Positions 6,296 through 12,881 of a DNA stretch of 21,293 nt are shown piece after piece. The stretch covers positions 1 to 21,293 of the forward strand of contig JAJYGU010000322.1 of assembly GCA_021784975.1 (NCBI GenBank), written 5' to 3'. Source of the stretch: Planctomycetota bacterium. GTDB taxonomy: Bacteria; Planctomycetota; Planctomycetia; Pirellulales; Thermoguttaceae. The position numbers and the translations under genes were made by a program. Numbering within the stretch: the stretch's first letter is position 1; every line of letters starts with the position of its first letter. The notes below the pieces were generated by a model that saw only the letters and a list, made by a program, of their open reading frames with translations, searched no databases and was not told where the DNA came from.

Positions 6296-7588
6296 ATGCT
6301 CCGCCACCGCTTCTTGTTGGTCGCCGCCTTGGCCGCGTTGTTTTTTGCGGGCGGTTACGTCGTTGATGGGCAGTCGGTCAGCGCCGTCGCCCAGGTGAAT
6401 TCCAAGTCCAAGGGCAACTATTTGAGGCACTCGCACAAGAGGCAAACCCAACGGCAACTTGTGGTTGCCAAAGTGAAGGTCGGCGGCGAAGGACACCGCA
6501 TTCTGATGGGCAAGGGCGACGCCCAGTTTCCGGTGGTGGTGGTCAGCGGCACTCCCTACGAGATGGGCTGGCACATCGGCAACCTGATGCGGCCGGAGAT
6601 GCAGCGTTTTGTTCCGGCGGCCGTAGCCGGCATGGGACACGAGGTGGGGCTGAGCAGCCAGGCCCTTCAGGAGGCCTGGTCGCGGGTGGCCGCCTTCACC
6701 GATCCTCGTTTCCAGCAAGAGTTGGTGGGCTTGGCAGACGGTTCCGGCATTCCGCTGGCCACGCTGCAGGCGGTGCACGTTCTGCCTTTGCTCGCCCCCT
6801 ATGCGTGCAGCAGCATCGCCGCCTGGGGCAAGGCCACCGAGGATGGCCACCTCTACCAGACCCGGAACCTGGACTGGGACAAGGCCGTGCATGCGCATGA
6901 CTTCCCGGTGGTACTGGTGTATCTTCCCACCCAAGGCATCCCGCACGTGGTGCCCTCGTTCGCGGGGATGATTGGCGCGCACACCGGCATGAACGCCCGC
7001 GGGATCGTCTTGTCCGAGATGGGTGATTCGCCCGCCAAAGAAATGCCTTACAACATCCTGGCCCCGCACTTTACGACGTTCTTCCGCACGATACTCTACG
7101 ACGCCGATTCGCTGACCCGCGCGCTGGACCTCTTCCAGGCGACGCCGCACACCAAGCGTTACCATTTCGTGTTCGGCGACGGCATGACCGAGCATCGGGC
7201 GGTCAAGATTCGGGCCCACGCCCCCGAATCCGATCCCGCCAAGCGCATCCTGATCTGGAAGGACAACGATTCCACCGACGAGTTCGCCCCGCGGGTGCTG
7301 AAGGACGTGGTCTACAACGACGAGGGCCGCGGCGCGTATCCGTTCCTCAAGAAAGACTACGGAAAACTGAACGCGGAAAAGATGATCGCCATCACCCGCC
7401 ACATTCCCATCAAGGGAAGCGACGTGTTCATCGCGGTCTACGACGCCACCGCGCTGAGGCTGTGGGTCTCGTATGCCAAAGGGGAAGAAGAAGCGTATCT
7501 GCGTCCTTTCACGTTGATCGACTTGAAGACCTTGGCCGACGCCGACGGCAAGCCGCTGTGCGCCGAGGCCTTTGCGGGCGCGAAGTAG
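6296..7588 (+). CDS. Exported C45-family Ntn-hydrolase (acyl-CoA:6-aminopenicillanate acyltransferase-like)
   Basis: A 430-residue protein related to the C45 peptidase/acyltransferase family, whose members self-cleave to free an N-terminal cysteine that hydrolyses or transfers amide-linked acyl groups. It starts with a signal peptide (MLRHRFLLVAALAALFFAGG), then a basic linker (residues 36-53). The family motif GTPYEMGWHIG is at 85-95. The likely nucleophile is C171 in YACSS, followed by NLDWD (191-195), the oxyanion/substrate-binding region. FAGMIGAHTGMNARGI is also typical. The likely location is periplasmic or outside the cell. GGGAGG lies 7 nt before ATG 6296. The gene follows sixA by 98 bp, possibly co-transcribed. 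Family assignment is good; the substrate is unknown. Confidence 0.88.
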   Translation: MLRHRFLLVAALAALFFAGGYVVDGQSVSAVAQVNSKSKGNYLRHSHKRQTQRQLVVAKVKVGGEGHRILMGKGDAQFPVVVVSGTPYEMGWHIGNLMRPEMQRFVPAAVAGMGHEVGLSSQALQEAWSRVAAFTDPRFQQELVGLADGSGIPLATLQAVHVLPLLAPYACSSIAAWGKATEDGHLYQTRNLDWDKAVHAHDFPVVLVYLPTQGIPHVVPSFAGMIGAHTGMNARGIVLSEMGDSPAKEMPYNILAPHFTTFFRTILYDADSLTRALDLFQATPHTKRYHFVFGDGMTEHRAVKIRAHAPESDPAKRILIWKDNDSTDEFAPRVLKDVVYNDEGRGAYPFLKKDYGKLNAEKMIAITRHIPIKGSDVFIAVYDATALRLWVSYAKGEEEAYLRPFTLIDLKTLADADGKPLCAEAFAGAK

Positions 7589-7599
7589 TTTCGTGGAGT

Positions 7600-7678
7600 G
7601 GAGCGCGGGCGTCCCGCCCGCAGTTGCTCGGCGGGTCTCTCGGCTGCAGTTTCTCGGCGGGTGGGACGCCCGCGCTCC
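7600..7678. repeat. D-type palindrome (GGAGCGCGGGCGTCCCGCCCG)
   Basis: The left arm GGAGCGCGGGCGTCCCGCC pairs with its near-exact inverse ending GACGCCCGCGCTCC. It fills the space between two convergent genes and may act as a transcription barrier, though no T-run follows. A second copy lies inside a gene at 16524-16604. Confidence 0.85.
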
Positions 7679-7711
7679 CGTGCTCCTGCACTTGGTGGTG
7701 CGGGGCGGGCC

Positions 7712-9085
7712 TCACTTCAGCAGGTGCCGGTTGGCGATGCTGATGCCGCTGAGGATTGCGCCGACGATCCCTACCAGCCCTTGATCGTTGCCGCAGATGA
7801 ACAGGTTCTTCAGGTGGGTGGTGCCGTCCAGGCGTTTGCGGGCGGAGCCGTAGACCGCCCCGTCGGCATGGCCGGTGAAGCGGCGGATGGTCAGCGGCGT
7901 GAACATGTCGATGTCGACCACCGCGCCGCGGAAGTCGGGCACAAAACGGATCGCTGACGCGGTGATGCGATCGTAGCAGCGGAGCTTAGCCCGTGCATAG
8001 GCGGCGGGATCGAGCGCCGCCCAGCGATCGTAGTTGGCCAGCATCGAAATCCGCACCATGCCCTCTCGCAACGGCTCCGCATAGGCGAAATTGTTGGGCG
8101 AGCAAATCGTCCCGCTGCGAACGTCGATCAGATCGTCGGGCTTCTCATAGCGGAAGGTGGGCGAATCGTTGAAGAAGACGATGGTCTTGTGGTGTCCCAG
8201 GGCATCGGGCTGCGCGTTGAGGATGGAAATGGATTCGACGAACGACATTCGCTGGTCGGCGGCGTCTTCAATCGGGCAGCCGGTGTCGCACATCCGCAGG
8301 GTCTCCGCCCAGCCGGCGGAGGAGAGCACGTTGCGGGCTTCGAGTTCGGCGCCGTCTTCCAGGGTCACCTTTTCCACGGCGCCGCGTTGCACCACGATCC
8401 GGTCGACGGCCGCCCGGAGACGCAGCTCGCCCCCCATTTCTTTGTAGCGGCCCACGAGCGCCTTGAGGATTCGCTGGATGCCGGCCAGCGGCCGCGACAA
8501 GCCTTCCAGGAAGATCGAGCGAAACAAGATGCTGAACTGGTCGAAGCCCAGGTCGTGCGGGCGGGCCCCGCCGTAGAAGAGGATCGGGCAAAAGAGCATT
8601 TCCACCAGCAACGGGTCGCGGATGATGCCGCCGACTACCTGGCGGGCGGAGGGGGCGATGGCCGCCCGGCCGAAGTCGTCGTAGTCGCGCAGCGCCGACA
8701 CCAGGCGCTGCAAATGGTCGACTTCCGCGGGAAAGCGCCGTTCAACTTCGGAGGCGAAGAAGTCGAAATGGTTGGAGAACCGCAAGGTCACCTCGGGAAA
8801 CATGATGGCCGAGCCGAGTTGCTCCGCCAGGCCCCATTCGTCCCAGGTCAGCCGCAACTGGCGCAGGAGCCGGGCCAACGGCCCGCGGCGGGTCCCTTTG
8901 GGGGCGTAATTGGTCAAGGCGTGCAGGCCGACATCGAGGGTCCGCCCGTGCTGCTGGTAGAAGGAGTTCAGCCCGCCGATGGCCGAGTGCCGTTCGAGAA
9001 TGCACACCCGTTTGCCGAAATGGGCCAGACGTATGCCCGCCGCCAGCCCCGACATCCCGGCTCCGATGATGATCGTATCGTACAT
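7712..9085 (-). CDS. FAD-dependent phytoene desaturase/carotene isomerase-like oxidoreductase
   Basis: A 457-residue flavoprotein of the CrtI/CrtISO/retinol-saturase superfamily. The dinucleotide-binding motif IIGAGMSGLAAG is at 6-17, followed by ILERHSAIGGLNSFY, typical of CrtI-like enzymes. The C-terminal FAD-binding segment is NLFICGNDQGLVGIVGAILSG. There are no strong membrane helices. It lies downstream of a KAS gene and an ACP gene on the same strand, which points to modification of an acyl chain (desaturation, saturation or isomerisation) and not to carotenoids; no phytoene synthase is present. A 139-bp gap separates it from the ACP gene, with GGGAT-type repeats at both ends and a pyrimidine run directly before ATG 9085. 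Superfamily is firm; substrate is inference. Confidence 0.88.
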   Translation of the reverse strand: MYDTIIIGAGMSGLAAGIRLAHFGKRVCILERHSAIGGLNSFYQQHGRTLDVGLHALTNYAPKGTRRGPLARLLRQLRLTWDEWGLAEQLGSAIMFPEVTLRFSNHFDFFASEVERRFPAEVDHLQRLVSALRDYDDFGRAAIAPSARQVVGGIIRDPLLVEMLFCPILFYGGARPHDLGFDQFSILFRSIFLEGLSRPLAGIQRILKALVGRYKEMGGELRLRAAVDRIVVQRGAVEKVTLEDGAELEARNVLSSAGWAETLRMCDTGCPIEDAADQRMSFVESISILNAQPDALGHHKTIVFFNDSPTFRYEKPDDLIDVRSGTICSPNNFAYAEPLREGMVRISMLANYDRWAALDPAAYARAKLRCYDRITASAIRFVPDFRGAVVDIDMFTPLTIRRFTGHADGAVYGSARKRLDGTTHLKNLFICGNDQGLVGIVGAILSGISIANRHLLK

Positions 9086-9124
9086 GGAGGGGTCAGGGAT
9101 AAGGGATTGGGGATTAGAGATTAG
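9086..9124 (-). repeat. Pyrimidine-rich boundary repeat abutting the FAD-oxidoreductase start
   Basis: On the coding strand this reads CTAATCTCTAATCCCCAATC and continues in CCCTTATCCCTGACC to CCTCC directly before ATG 9085. It is roughly complementary to the purine-rich run at 9191-9224 of the same transcript, so the two could pair across the ACP/FAD-enzyme gap. Confidence 0.7.
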
Positions 9125-9190
9125 CGACCGGCAGAACGATTGAGGCCGTGAAAGCGTTGCGGCTCGCTGACATAGCCCCCTGCATGCCTG

Positions 9191-9224
9191 CTCCCTGGTC
9201 CCTGATCCCTAACCCCTCATCCCT
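9191..9224 (-). repeat. Purine-rich boundary repeat directly after the ACP stop codon
   Basis: On the coding strand the ACP stop TAG is followed at once by AGGGATGAGGGGTTAGGGAT and further GGGA repeats. It is the counterpart of the pyrimidine run at 9086-9124. Confidence 0.7.
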
Positions 9225-9476
9225 CTATTTGTCCTTCATCCGCGGTTCGAGGTATTTGATCGTGCTGCTCATGCTGACCAACTGGTTGTACTCCTCTTCG
9301 GGAACCTGGATGCGGTATCGCTTCCGCAGTTCCATCACGATGTCGAGAAAGTCCATGCTGTCCAACTCGAGTTGCTCGCGGAACGGCAGCTCGTCGTTGA
9401 GCTGGCTCAGGTCTTCGTCGGGGGCGATATCGTGGAGGATATCGAGGATGACTTGTCGGATTTGATCAGCCGTCAT
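9225..9476 (-). CDS. Acyl carrier protein
   Basis: An 83-residue acidic protein of acyl carrier type. S40 in LELDSMDFLDIV is the expected 4'-phosphopantetheine attachment site. The rest is a short helical bundle with IAPDEDL before it and FREQLELDS leading in. ATG 9476 is preferred over a TTG 15 nt upstream because GGGAGA lies 7 nt before it. It follows the KAS gene by 24 bp and precedes the FAD-enzyme, so the three form a likely operon. It differs from a standard AcpP (the DSMD motif versus the usual DSLD, with LRKRYRIQVPEEEYNQL in helix III), which suggests a dedicated carrier. Confidence 0.93.
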   Translation of the reverse strand: MTADQIRQVILDILHDIAPDEDLSQLNDELPFREQLELDSMDFLDIVMELRKRYRIQVPEEEYNQLVSMSSTIKYLEPRMKDK

Positions 9477-9500
9477 GGCGGTTTCTCCCAATCGTAAGGG

Positions 9501-10748
9501 TCAATCGACTCGCTTGACGACGACCGCCGAGTTGATTCCCAGCATGCCGAAGGAGTTGTTCAGGATCGTGCTCACCCTCGGCATGACCCGCGGCTGGTTG
9601 GCCACCAGGCCGGGCAGCGCGCACTGCGGATCGAGGTGGTCGAGATTGATGGTGGCGTGGCATACGCCGTCGTCGAAGGCGGGCAGATTGCCGGCCAGCT
9701 CCAAGGCCCCCGCCGCCCCCATCGCATGACCGATGAAACTCTTGGTGTTGTTGAAGAGGGTGTGGCCGTTGTGGCCCCAGACCCTCCGCAGGGCTTCGCT
9801 CTCCTGGATGTCGCCGGAAGCGGTGCCGGTGGCGTGGGTGCTGACAATGTCGATCTGCTCGGGATTCAGGCCCGCCCGCCGCAAGGCCAGCCGAATACAG
9901 TCCGCCTGGCGGCCTGGATCGGGGAGCACAAAATCGGTAGCGTCGCTGTTCATGCCGTAGCCGGCGATCTCGCCGTAGATCTTGGCCCCACGGGCGCGGG
10001 CGTCGCTGAGCCGTTCCAGCACGAACAGGCAGCCCCCTTCGGCCACCACGATGCCATTGCGATCGATATCGAACGGCCGGGAGGCGCGAGTGGGATCGTC
10101 GTGGCTGGCCAACGCCCCCTGGCTGCGGAAGCTGGCGAAGATGCCGAAGGTGTGAATGCTTTCCGATACGCCCCCGCAAATGGCCAGGTCGCACTCGTCG
10201 AGCCGCAGCATCTGTGTGCCCTGGATGATGCCGGCGTTGCCGGCTGCGCAGGCCGCTCCGAGCGTGTAATGCGGCCCGGTGATGCCCAGGTTCAGCGAGA
10301 TTTCGCCAGCCGGATTATTGGCCACCGTCCGCGGATTGTGGTGATGCGACCAATATTGCGTGTCGTAGTCGTAGCCCTTCAACAGAAACAGCTCGTTCTC
10401 GGTCTCGACGTTGCCATGCTCGGTCACGCCGACATAGATGCCGACCCTCGATCGATCGGTGTTCGCCCAATCGAGCCCCGAGTCGGCCACCGCTTCCCGC
10501 GCGCAAAAAATCCCGATGCTGCCGGCCCGCGTTCCGCGACGGACTTCCTTCCGTTTCTGATGCCGCAGCTCGTCGAAGTCGCACACCCCCGCAAAAGTGG
10601 CGCCGAAATAGCGCGTTTCATATCCCCGGACGCCGCTGCGGCCCTCGAGCAAGGCCTGGCGGAGCTCGGACAGGCAGTTACCGTTCGGAGCGGTGAGCCC
10701 CACACCGGTGATGACGATCCGCTGCCGCTGGGCAGAGTCCACAGTCAT
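9501..10748 (-). CDS. Beta-ketoacyl-ACP synthase (FabF-like, KAS II family)
   Basis: A 415-residue condensing enzyme that would extend an acyl chain on ACP by two carbons with loss of CO2. The thiolase fold shows VITGVGLTAPNG at the N-terminus, nucleophile C167 in LGAACAAGNAG, H305 in STHATGT, K336 in NNTKSFIGHAMGAAGALE and H341. All four active-site residues are present, so it is not a chain-length factor. The region 112-146 (rich in Glu, His and Tyr, including YWSHHHNPR) differs from housekeeping FabF and may shape the substrate pocket. It is the first gene of a likely KAS-ACP-FAD-enzyme operon. AAGG lies before ATG 10748. A promoter candidate is at 10779-10807. Confidence 0.93.
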   Translation of the reverse strand: MTVDSAQRQRIVITGVGLTAPNGNCLSELRQALLEGRSGVRGYETRYFGATFAGVCDFDELRHQKRKEVRRGTRAGSIGIFCAREAVADSGLDWANTDRSRVGIYVGVTEHGNVETENELFLLKGYDYDTQYWSHHHNPRTVANNPAGEISLNLGITGPHYTLGAACAAGNAGIIQGTQMLRLDECDLAICGGVSESIHTFGIFASFRSQGALASHDDPTRASRPFDIDRNGIVVAEGGCLFVLERLSDARARGAKIYGEIAGYGMNSDATDFVLPDPGRQADCIRLALRRAGLNPEQIDIVSTHATGTASGDIQESEALRRVWGHNGHTLFNNTKSFIGHAMGAAGALELAGNLPAFDDGVCHATINLDHLDPQCALPGLVANQPRVMPRVSTILNNSFGMLGINSAVVVKRVD

Positions 10749-10778
10749 ACCAAACCTTCTGCAATTGACAAACCACTA

Positions 10779-10807
10779 AAACTACCGGCTCGCACGCCGG
10801 TTGACAA
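10779..10807 (-). promoter_or_regulatory. Candidate promoter for the KAS-ACP-FAD-enzyme operon
   Basis: On the minus strand, TTGTCA (10807-10802), a 17-bp spacer and TAGTTT (10784-10779), about 30 nt before ATG 10748. Spacing is ideal; the -10 box is a weaker match. Confidence 0.4.
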
Positions 10808-10997
10808 GCGGGTTGGCTTGAAATGGCTGCTGCTTGCGGGGGGGCGGCGCGTGGACCGCGGGGCGAATGCGCCTCGGGCGCTGGGGCGACTTGCCGCTAC
10901 CCGCTTCACGGGGAGCGGAGGTCGCAGACGGCCCAGCGGCCTAAATCAGACGCGGCCAAGGTGGCTGCGAGGCTGCGAGCGGATCCGCCGTTCTGCA

Positions 10998-11026
10998 TTG
11001 CTCCCCATTGGGCTCGGGGTTACAAT
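10998..11026 (+). promoter_or_regulatory. Candidate sigma-70-type promoter for kdsD
   Basis: TTGCTC (10998-11003), a 17-bp spacer and TACAAT (11021-11026). The -10 box ends 28 nt before ATG 11055 and supports that start. Confidence 0.5.
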
Positions 11027-11054
11027 CTTGCACTCGATCAAGGACGGTCATTCG

Positions 11055-12134
11055 ATGAGTGCGCCATTCGCTGCCGCTACCGACGTGTTGAGCCCGTTCG
11101 AGCAACTTCACCATGCCCGCCAGGTAATCCTTGCCGAAAGCCGCGCGCTTGCCCAAGTTGCCAAACGGTTAGACAGCGAGTTTTGCCGCGCGGCGGAGTT
11201 GCTGCACGAATGTCAGGGCAGTGTCATCGTCACCGGCATTGGCAAGGCCGGCCTGATCGGCCAAAAGATCGTGGCCACTCTGGCTTCCACCGGGACCCCC
11301 AGCCACTGGTTGCACCCGGCCGAGGCCGTTCACGGCGACCTGGGGCGGATCCGGCGGGGAGACGTCGTCCTGATCTTTTCGCAGAGTGGCGAGACCGAGG
11401 AGGTGACGCGGTTATTGCCGTCGCTAGTCGAGATTGACGTGCCGGTGGTGGCCATTACCGGCCAGCCGCGAAGCACGCTGGCCCGGGCGGCCACCGTGAT
11501 CCTCGAATTGGGCCCGCTGGAAGAGGCCGGTCCGCTGGGGCTGGCCCCCACCAGCAGCACCACCGCCATGTTGGCCTTGGGCGACGCCCTGGCCTTGGTG
11601 GTCAGCCGGTTGCGCGGATTCAGCCGCTCGGATTTCGCCCGCTTTCATCCGGCCGGCAATCTCGGCTACCGGCTGAGCAAGGTGGAACAGCACATGCGGC
11701 CGTTGGTCCAATGCCGCATCGCTCGAGACGATCAAACCGTCCGCCAAATGCTGGTGGCGGTCAGCATGCCCGGCCGAAGAACCGGGGCCACCATGCTGGT
11801 CGATGCCGCGGGCCGTCTGTCGGGCATCTTCACCGACAGCGATCTGGCCCGGCTGTTCGAATACCGCCGTGATCACGAGCTCGATGGTCCTATCGGCGCG
11901 GTGATGACCGCCAACCCGTTGCGGGTCGCCATGGGCTCCATGATGCTCGATGCGGTAACAGTCCTGGCTGATCGCAAGATCAGCGAATTGCCGGTGGTCG
12001 ATGCCGACGGTAGGCCCGCCGGTCTGATCGACATCACCGACGTGGTAGCGGTCATGCCCGGAGACAATCGAGGGCAGGGCGGAAGGCGGAGGGTGGAAGG
12101 CGGAGGGCCCTCATCCCTCCGTCCTCATCCCTAG
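11055..12134 (+). CDS. kdsD: Arabinose-5-phosphate isomerase (KdsD/KpsF family)
   Basis: A 359-residue cytoplasmic enzyme converting ribulose-5-phosphate to arabinose-5-phosphate, the first step toward Kdo. The SIS domain shows VTGIGKAGLIGQKI, then LASTGTP, HPAEAVHGDLG, IFSQSGETEEV, EEAGPLGLAPTSSTTAMLALGDALA and RFHPAGNLG, which hold the conserved Lys, Glu and His residues of the family. Two CBS domains follow (about residues 215-335; HMRPLV and VMTANPLRV start them). ATG 11055 is chosen for its fit to the family N-terminus and the promoter at 10998. The last about 20 residues (after VVAVMPGDN) are Gly/Arg-rich and come from the purine-rich repeat at 12071-12134, which also supplies the stop. 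kdsC follows 217 bp downstream. Confidence 0.95.
   Translation: MSAPFAAATDVLSPFEQLHHARQVILAESRALAQVAKRLDSEFCRAAELLHECQGSVIVTGIGKAGLIGQKIVATLASTGTPSHWLHPAEAVHGDLGRIRRGDVVLIFSQSGETEEVTRLLPSLVEIDVPVVAITGQPRSTLARAATVILELGPLEEAGPLGLAPTSSTTAMLALGDALALVVSRLRGFSRSDFARFHPAGNLGYRLSKVEQHMRPLVQCRIARDDQTVRQMLVAVSMPGRRTGATMLVDAAGRLSGIFTDSDLARLFEYRRDHELDGPIGAVMTANPLRVAMGSMMLDAVTVLADRKISELPVVDADGRPAGLIDITDVVAVMPGDNRGQGGRRRVEGGGPSSLRPHP
12071..12134 (+). repeat. GGCGGAAGG/CATCCCTCC purine-pyrimidine repeat at the kdsD 3' end
   Basis: A purine run (GGGCGGAAGGCGGAGGGTGG) is followed by a pyrimidine run (CCCTCATCCCTCCGTCCTCA), so the transcript could fold into a hairpin. The final CCCTAG provides the kdsD stop codon. 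The repeat encodes the atypical kdsD C-terminus. Confidence 0.75.
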
Positions 12135-12169
12135 TTCGCGGCTGCTGACCATTGATTGAGGAATGCAAA

Positions 12170-12262
12170 ATGAAAATTGTAAATTGAAAAATGAAAATTG
12201 CGGAGAGTGACACACTCACCGATCTGCTGACGGTCCATCATTTTGCAATTTACAATTCTCAT
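12170..12262. repeat. AT-rich inverted repeat between kdsD and kdsC
   Basis: The arm at 12170-12194 (ATGAAAATTGTAAATTG and onward) is inverted at 12238-12262 with two mismatches. The 43-bp loop is of normal composition. The arms stand out as very AT-rich in a GC-rich genome, and contain direct AAAATTG/AATTGAAAAATG sub-repeats. The remainder of the 217-bp gap holds only boundary repeats. Confidence 0.85.
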
Positions 12263-12316
12263 TTTTCAGTTTTCAATGATGGAACCACGCGAAGCCCCAC
12301 CAAACGTCCTCAAGCA

Positions 12317-12351
12317 CCCCAATCCCTAATCCCTAATCCCCGACCTCTGCC
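12317..12351 (+). repeat. Pyrimidine-rich boundary repeat abutting the kdsC start
   Basis: CCCCAATCCCTAATCCCTAA and a further C/T-rich run reach ATG 12352. It is the same type and polarity as the leaders at 1483-1513 and 9086-9124. No Shine-Dalgarno site is present. Confidence 0.7.
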
Positions 12352-12870
12352 ATGGACCTCGACCAGCGCTGCCGATCGATTCGCCTGATCCTTTCCGACG
12401 TGGACGGGGTGTTGACCGACGGCGGCATCGTGTTCGACAACCAGGGCATCGAGACCAAGCGGTTCCACGTTCGCGACGGCTTGGGCATCCGGCTGTGGCA
12501 GAAGGCCGGCTATCGCTTCGGCTTGATCACCCATCGCAGCTCCCGCATCGTGAAGATGCGGGTGGCGGAACTGGGAATTGACGTGGTGCGTCAGGGAATC
12601 GACGATAAGCTATCGGCCATGAACGGCATTCTGGCAGAATTGCGGCTTACGCCGGCCCAAGTGTGCTATCTGGGCGACGATCTGCCAGATTTGGCGGTGG
12701 TCCGCGCCGTGGGGCTGGGGGTGGCGGTGGCCGATGCCAGCAGCGAGCTTCGCCAGGCGGCCCACTACACTACCCATTTGCCTGGCGGGGCCGGGGCGAT
12801 TCGCGAGACCGTCGAATTGATCCTTCGCGCCCAAGGCCGCTGGGAAGACCTGGTGCAAACCTATCGCTAG
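12352..12870 (+). CDS. kdsC: 3-deoxy-D-manno-octulosonate 8-phosphate phosphatase (KdsC, HAD family)
   Basis: A 172-residue capless HAD phosphatase that releases phosphate from Kdo-8-phosphate; KdsC enzymes are tetramers. Motif I is DVDGVLTDGG (nucleophile and general acid Asp), followed by ETKRFHVRDGLGIRLW, a family hallmark. Motif II is LITHRSS, where E. coli has ITGR: the Thr is kept but Gly is replaced by His. The motif III lysine is in DDKLSAM, and motif IV is YLGDDLPDLAVV. VAVADASSELR and GGAGAIRETVELIL complete the match. The length fits the family. It lies between kdsD and the OstA-like gene, with 11 bp to the latter. Confidence 0.95.
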   Translation: MDLDQRCRSIRLILSDVDGVLTDGGIVFDNQGIETKRFHVRDGLGIRLWQKAGYRFGLITHRSSRIVKMRVAELGIDVVRQGIDDKLSAMNGILAELRLTPAQVCYLGDDLPDLAVVRAVGLGVAVADASSELRQAAHYTTHLPGGAGAIRETVELILRAQGRWEDLVQTYR

Positions 12871-12881
12871 CGATCGTCGCC

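Larger units (their letters stand above)
10749..11054. other. Divergent intergenic region
   Basis: This 306-bp gap separates the lipid operon (minus) from kdsD (plus). It holds a promoter candidate for each side (10779-10807 and 10998-11026). The middle part is GC-rich without a recognisable repeat or convincing gene. Confidence 0.6.

Noticed and set aside
6200..7402. 400-codon minus-strand open frame
   Set aside because: It is antisense to the C45 hydrolase, which has a signal peptide, ribosome binding site and family motifs.
7600..7678. Intrinsic terminator between convergent genes
   Set aside because: The stem is strong but no T-run follows on either strand; the same element also lies inside a translated gene.
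8189..9124. 311-codon plus-strand open frame
   Set aside because: It is antisense to the FAD-enzyme with its GxGxxG motif.
9636..11054. Upstream extension of the kdsD frame
   Set aside because: The frame stays open by chance across the KAS gene on the other strand; family length and the promoter place the start at 11055.
12663..12881. Upstream extension of the OstA-like frame
   Set aside because: It overlaps kdsC in another frame; the membrane anchor starts right after ATG 12882.
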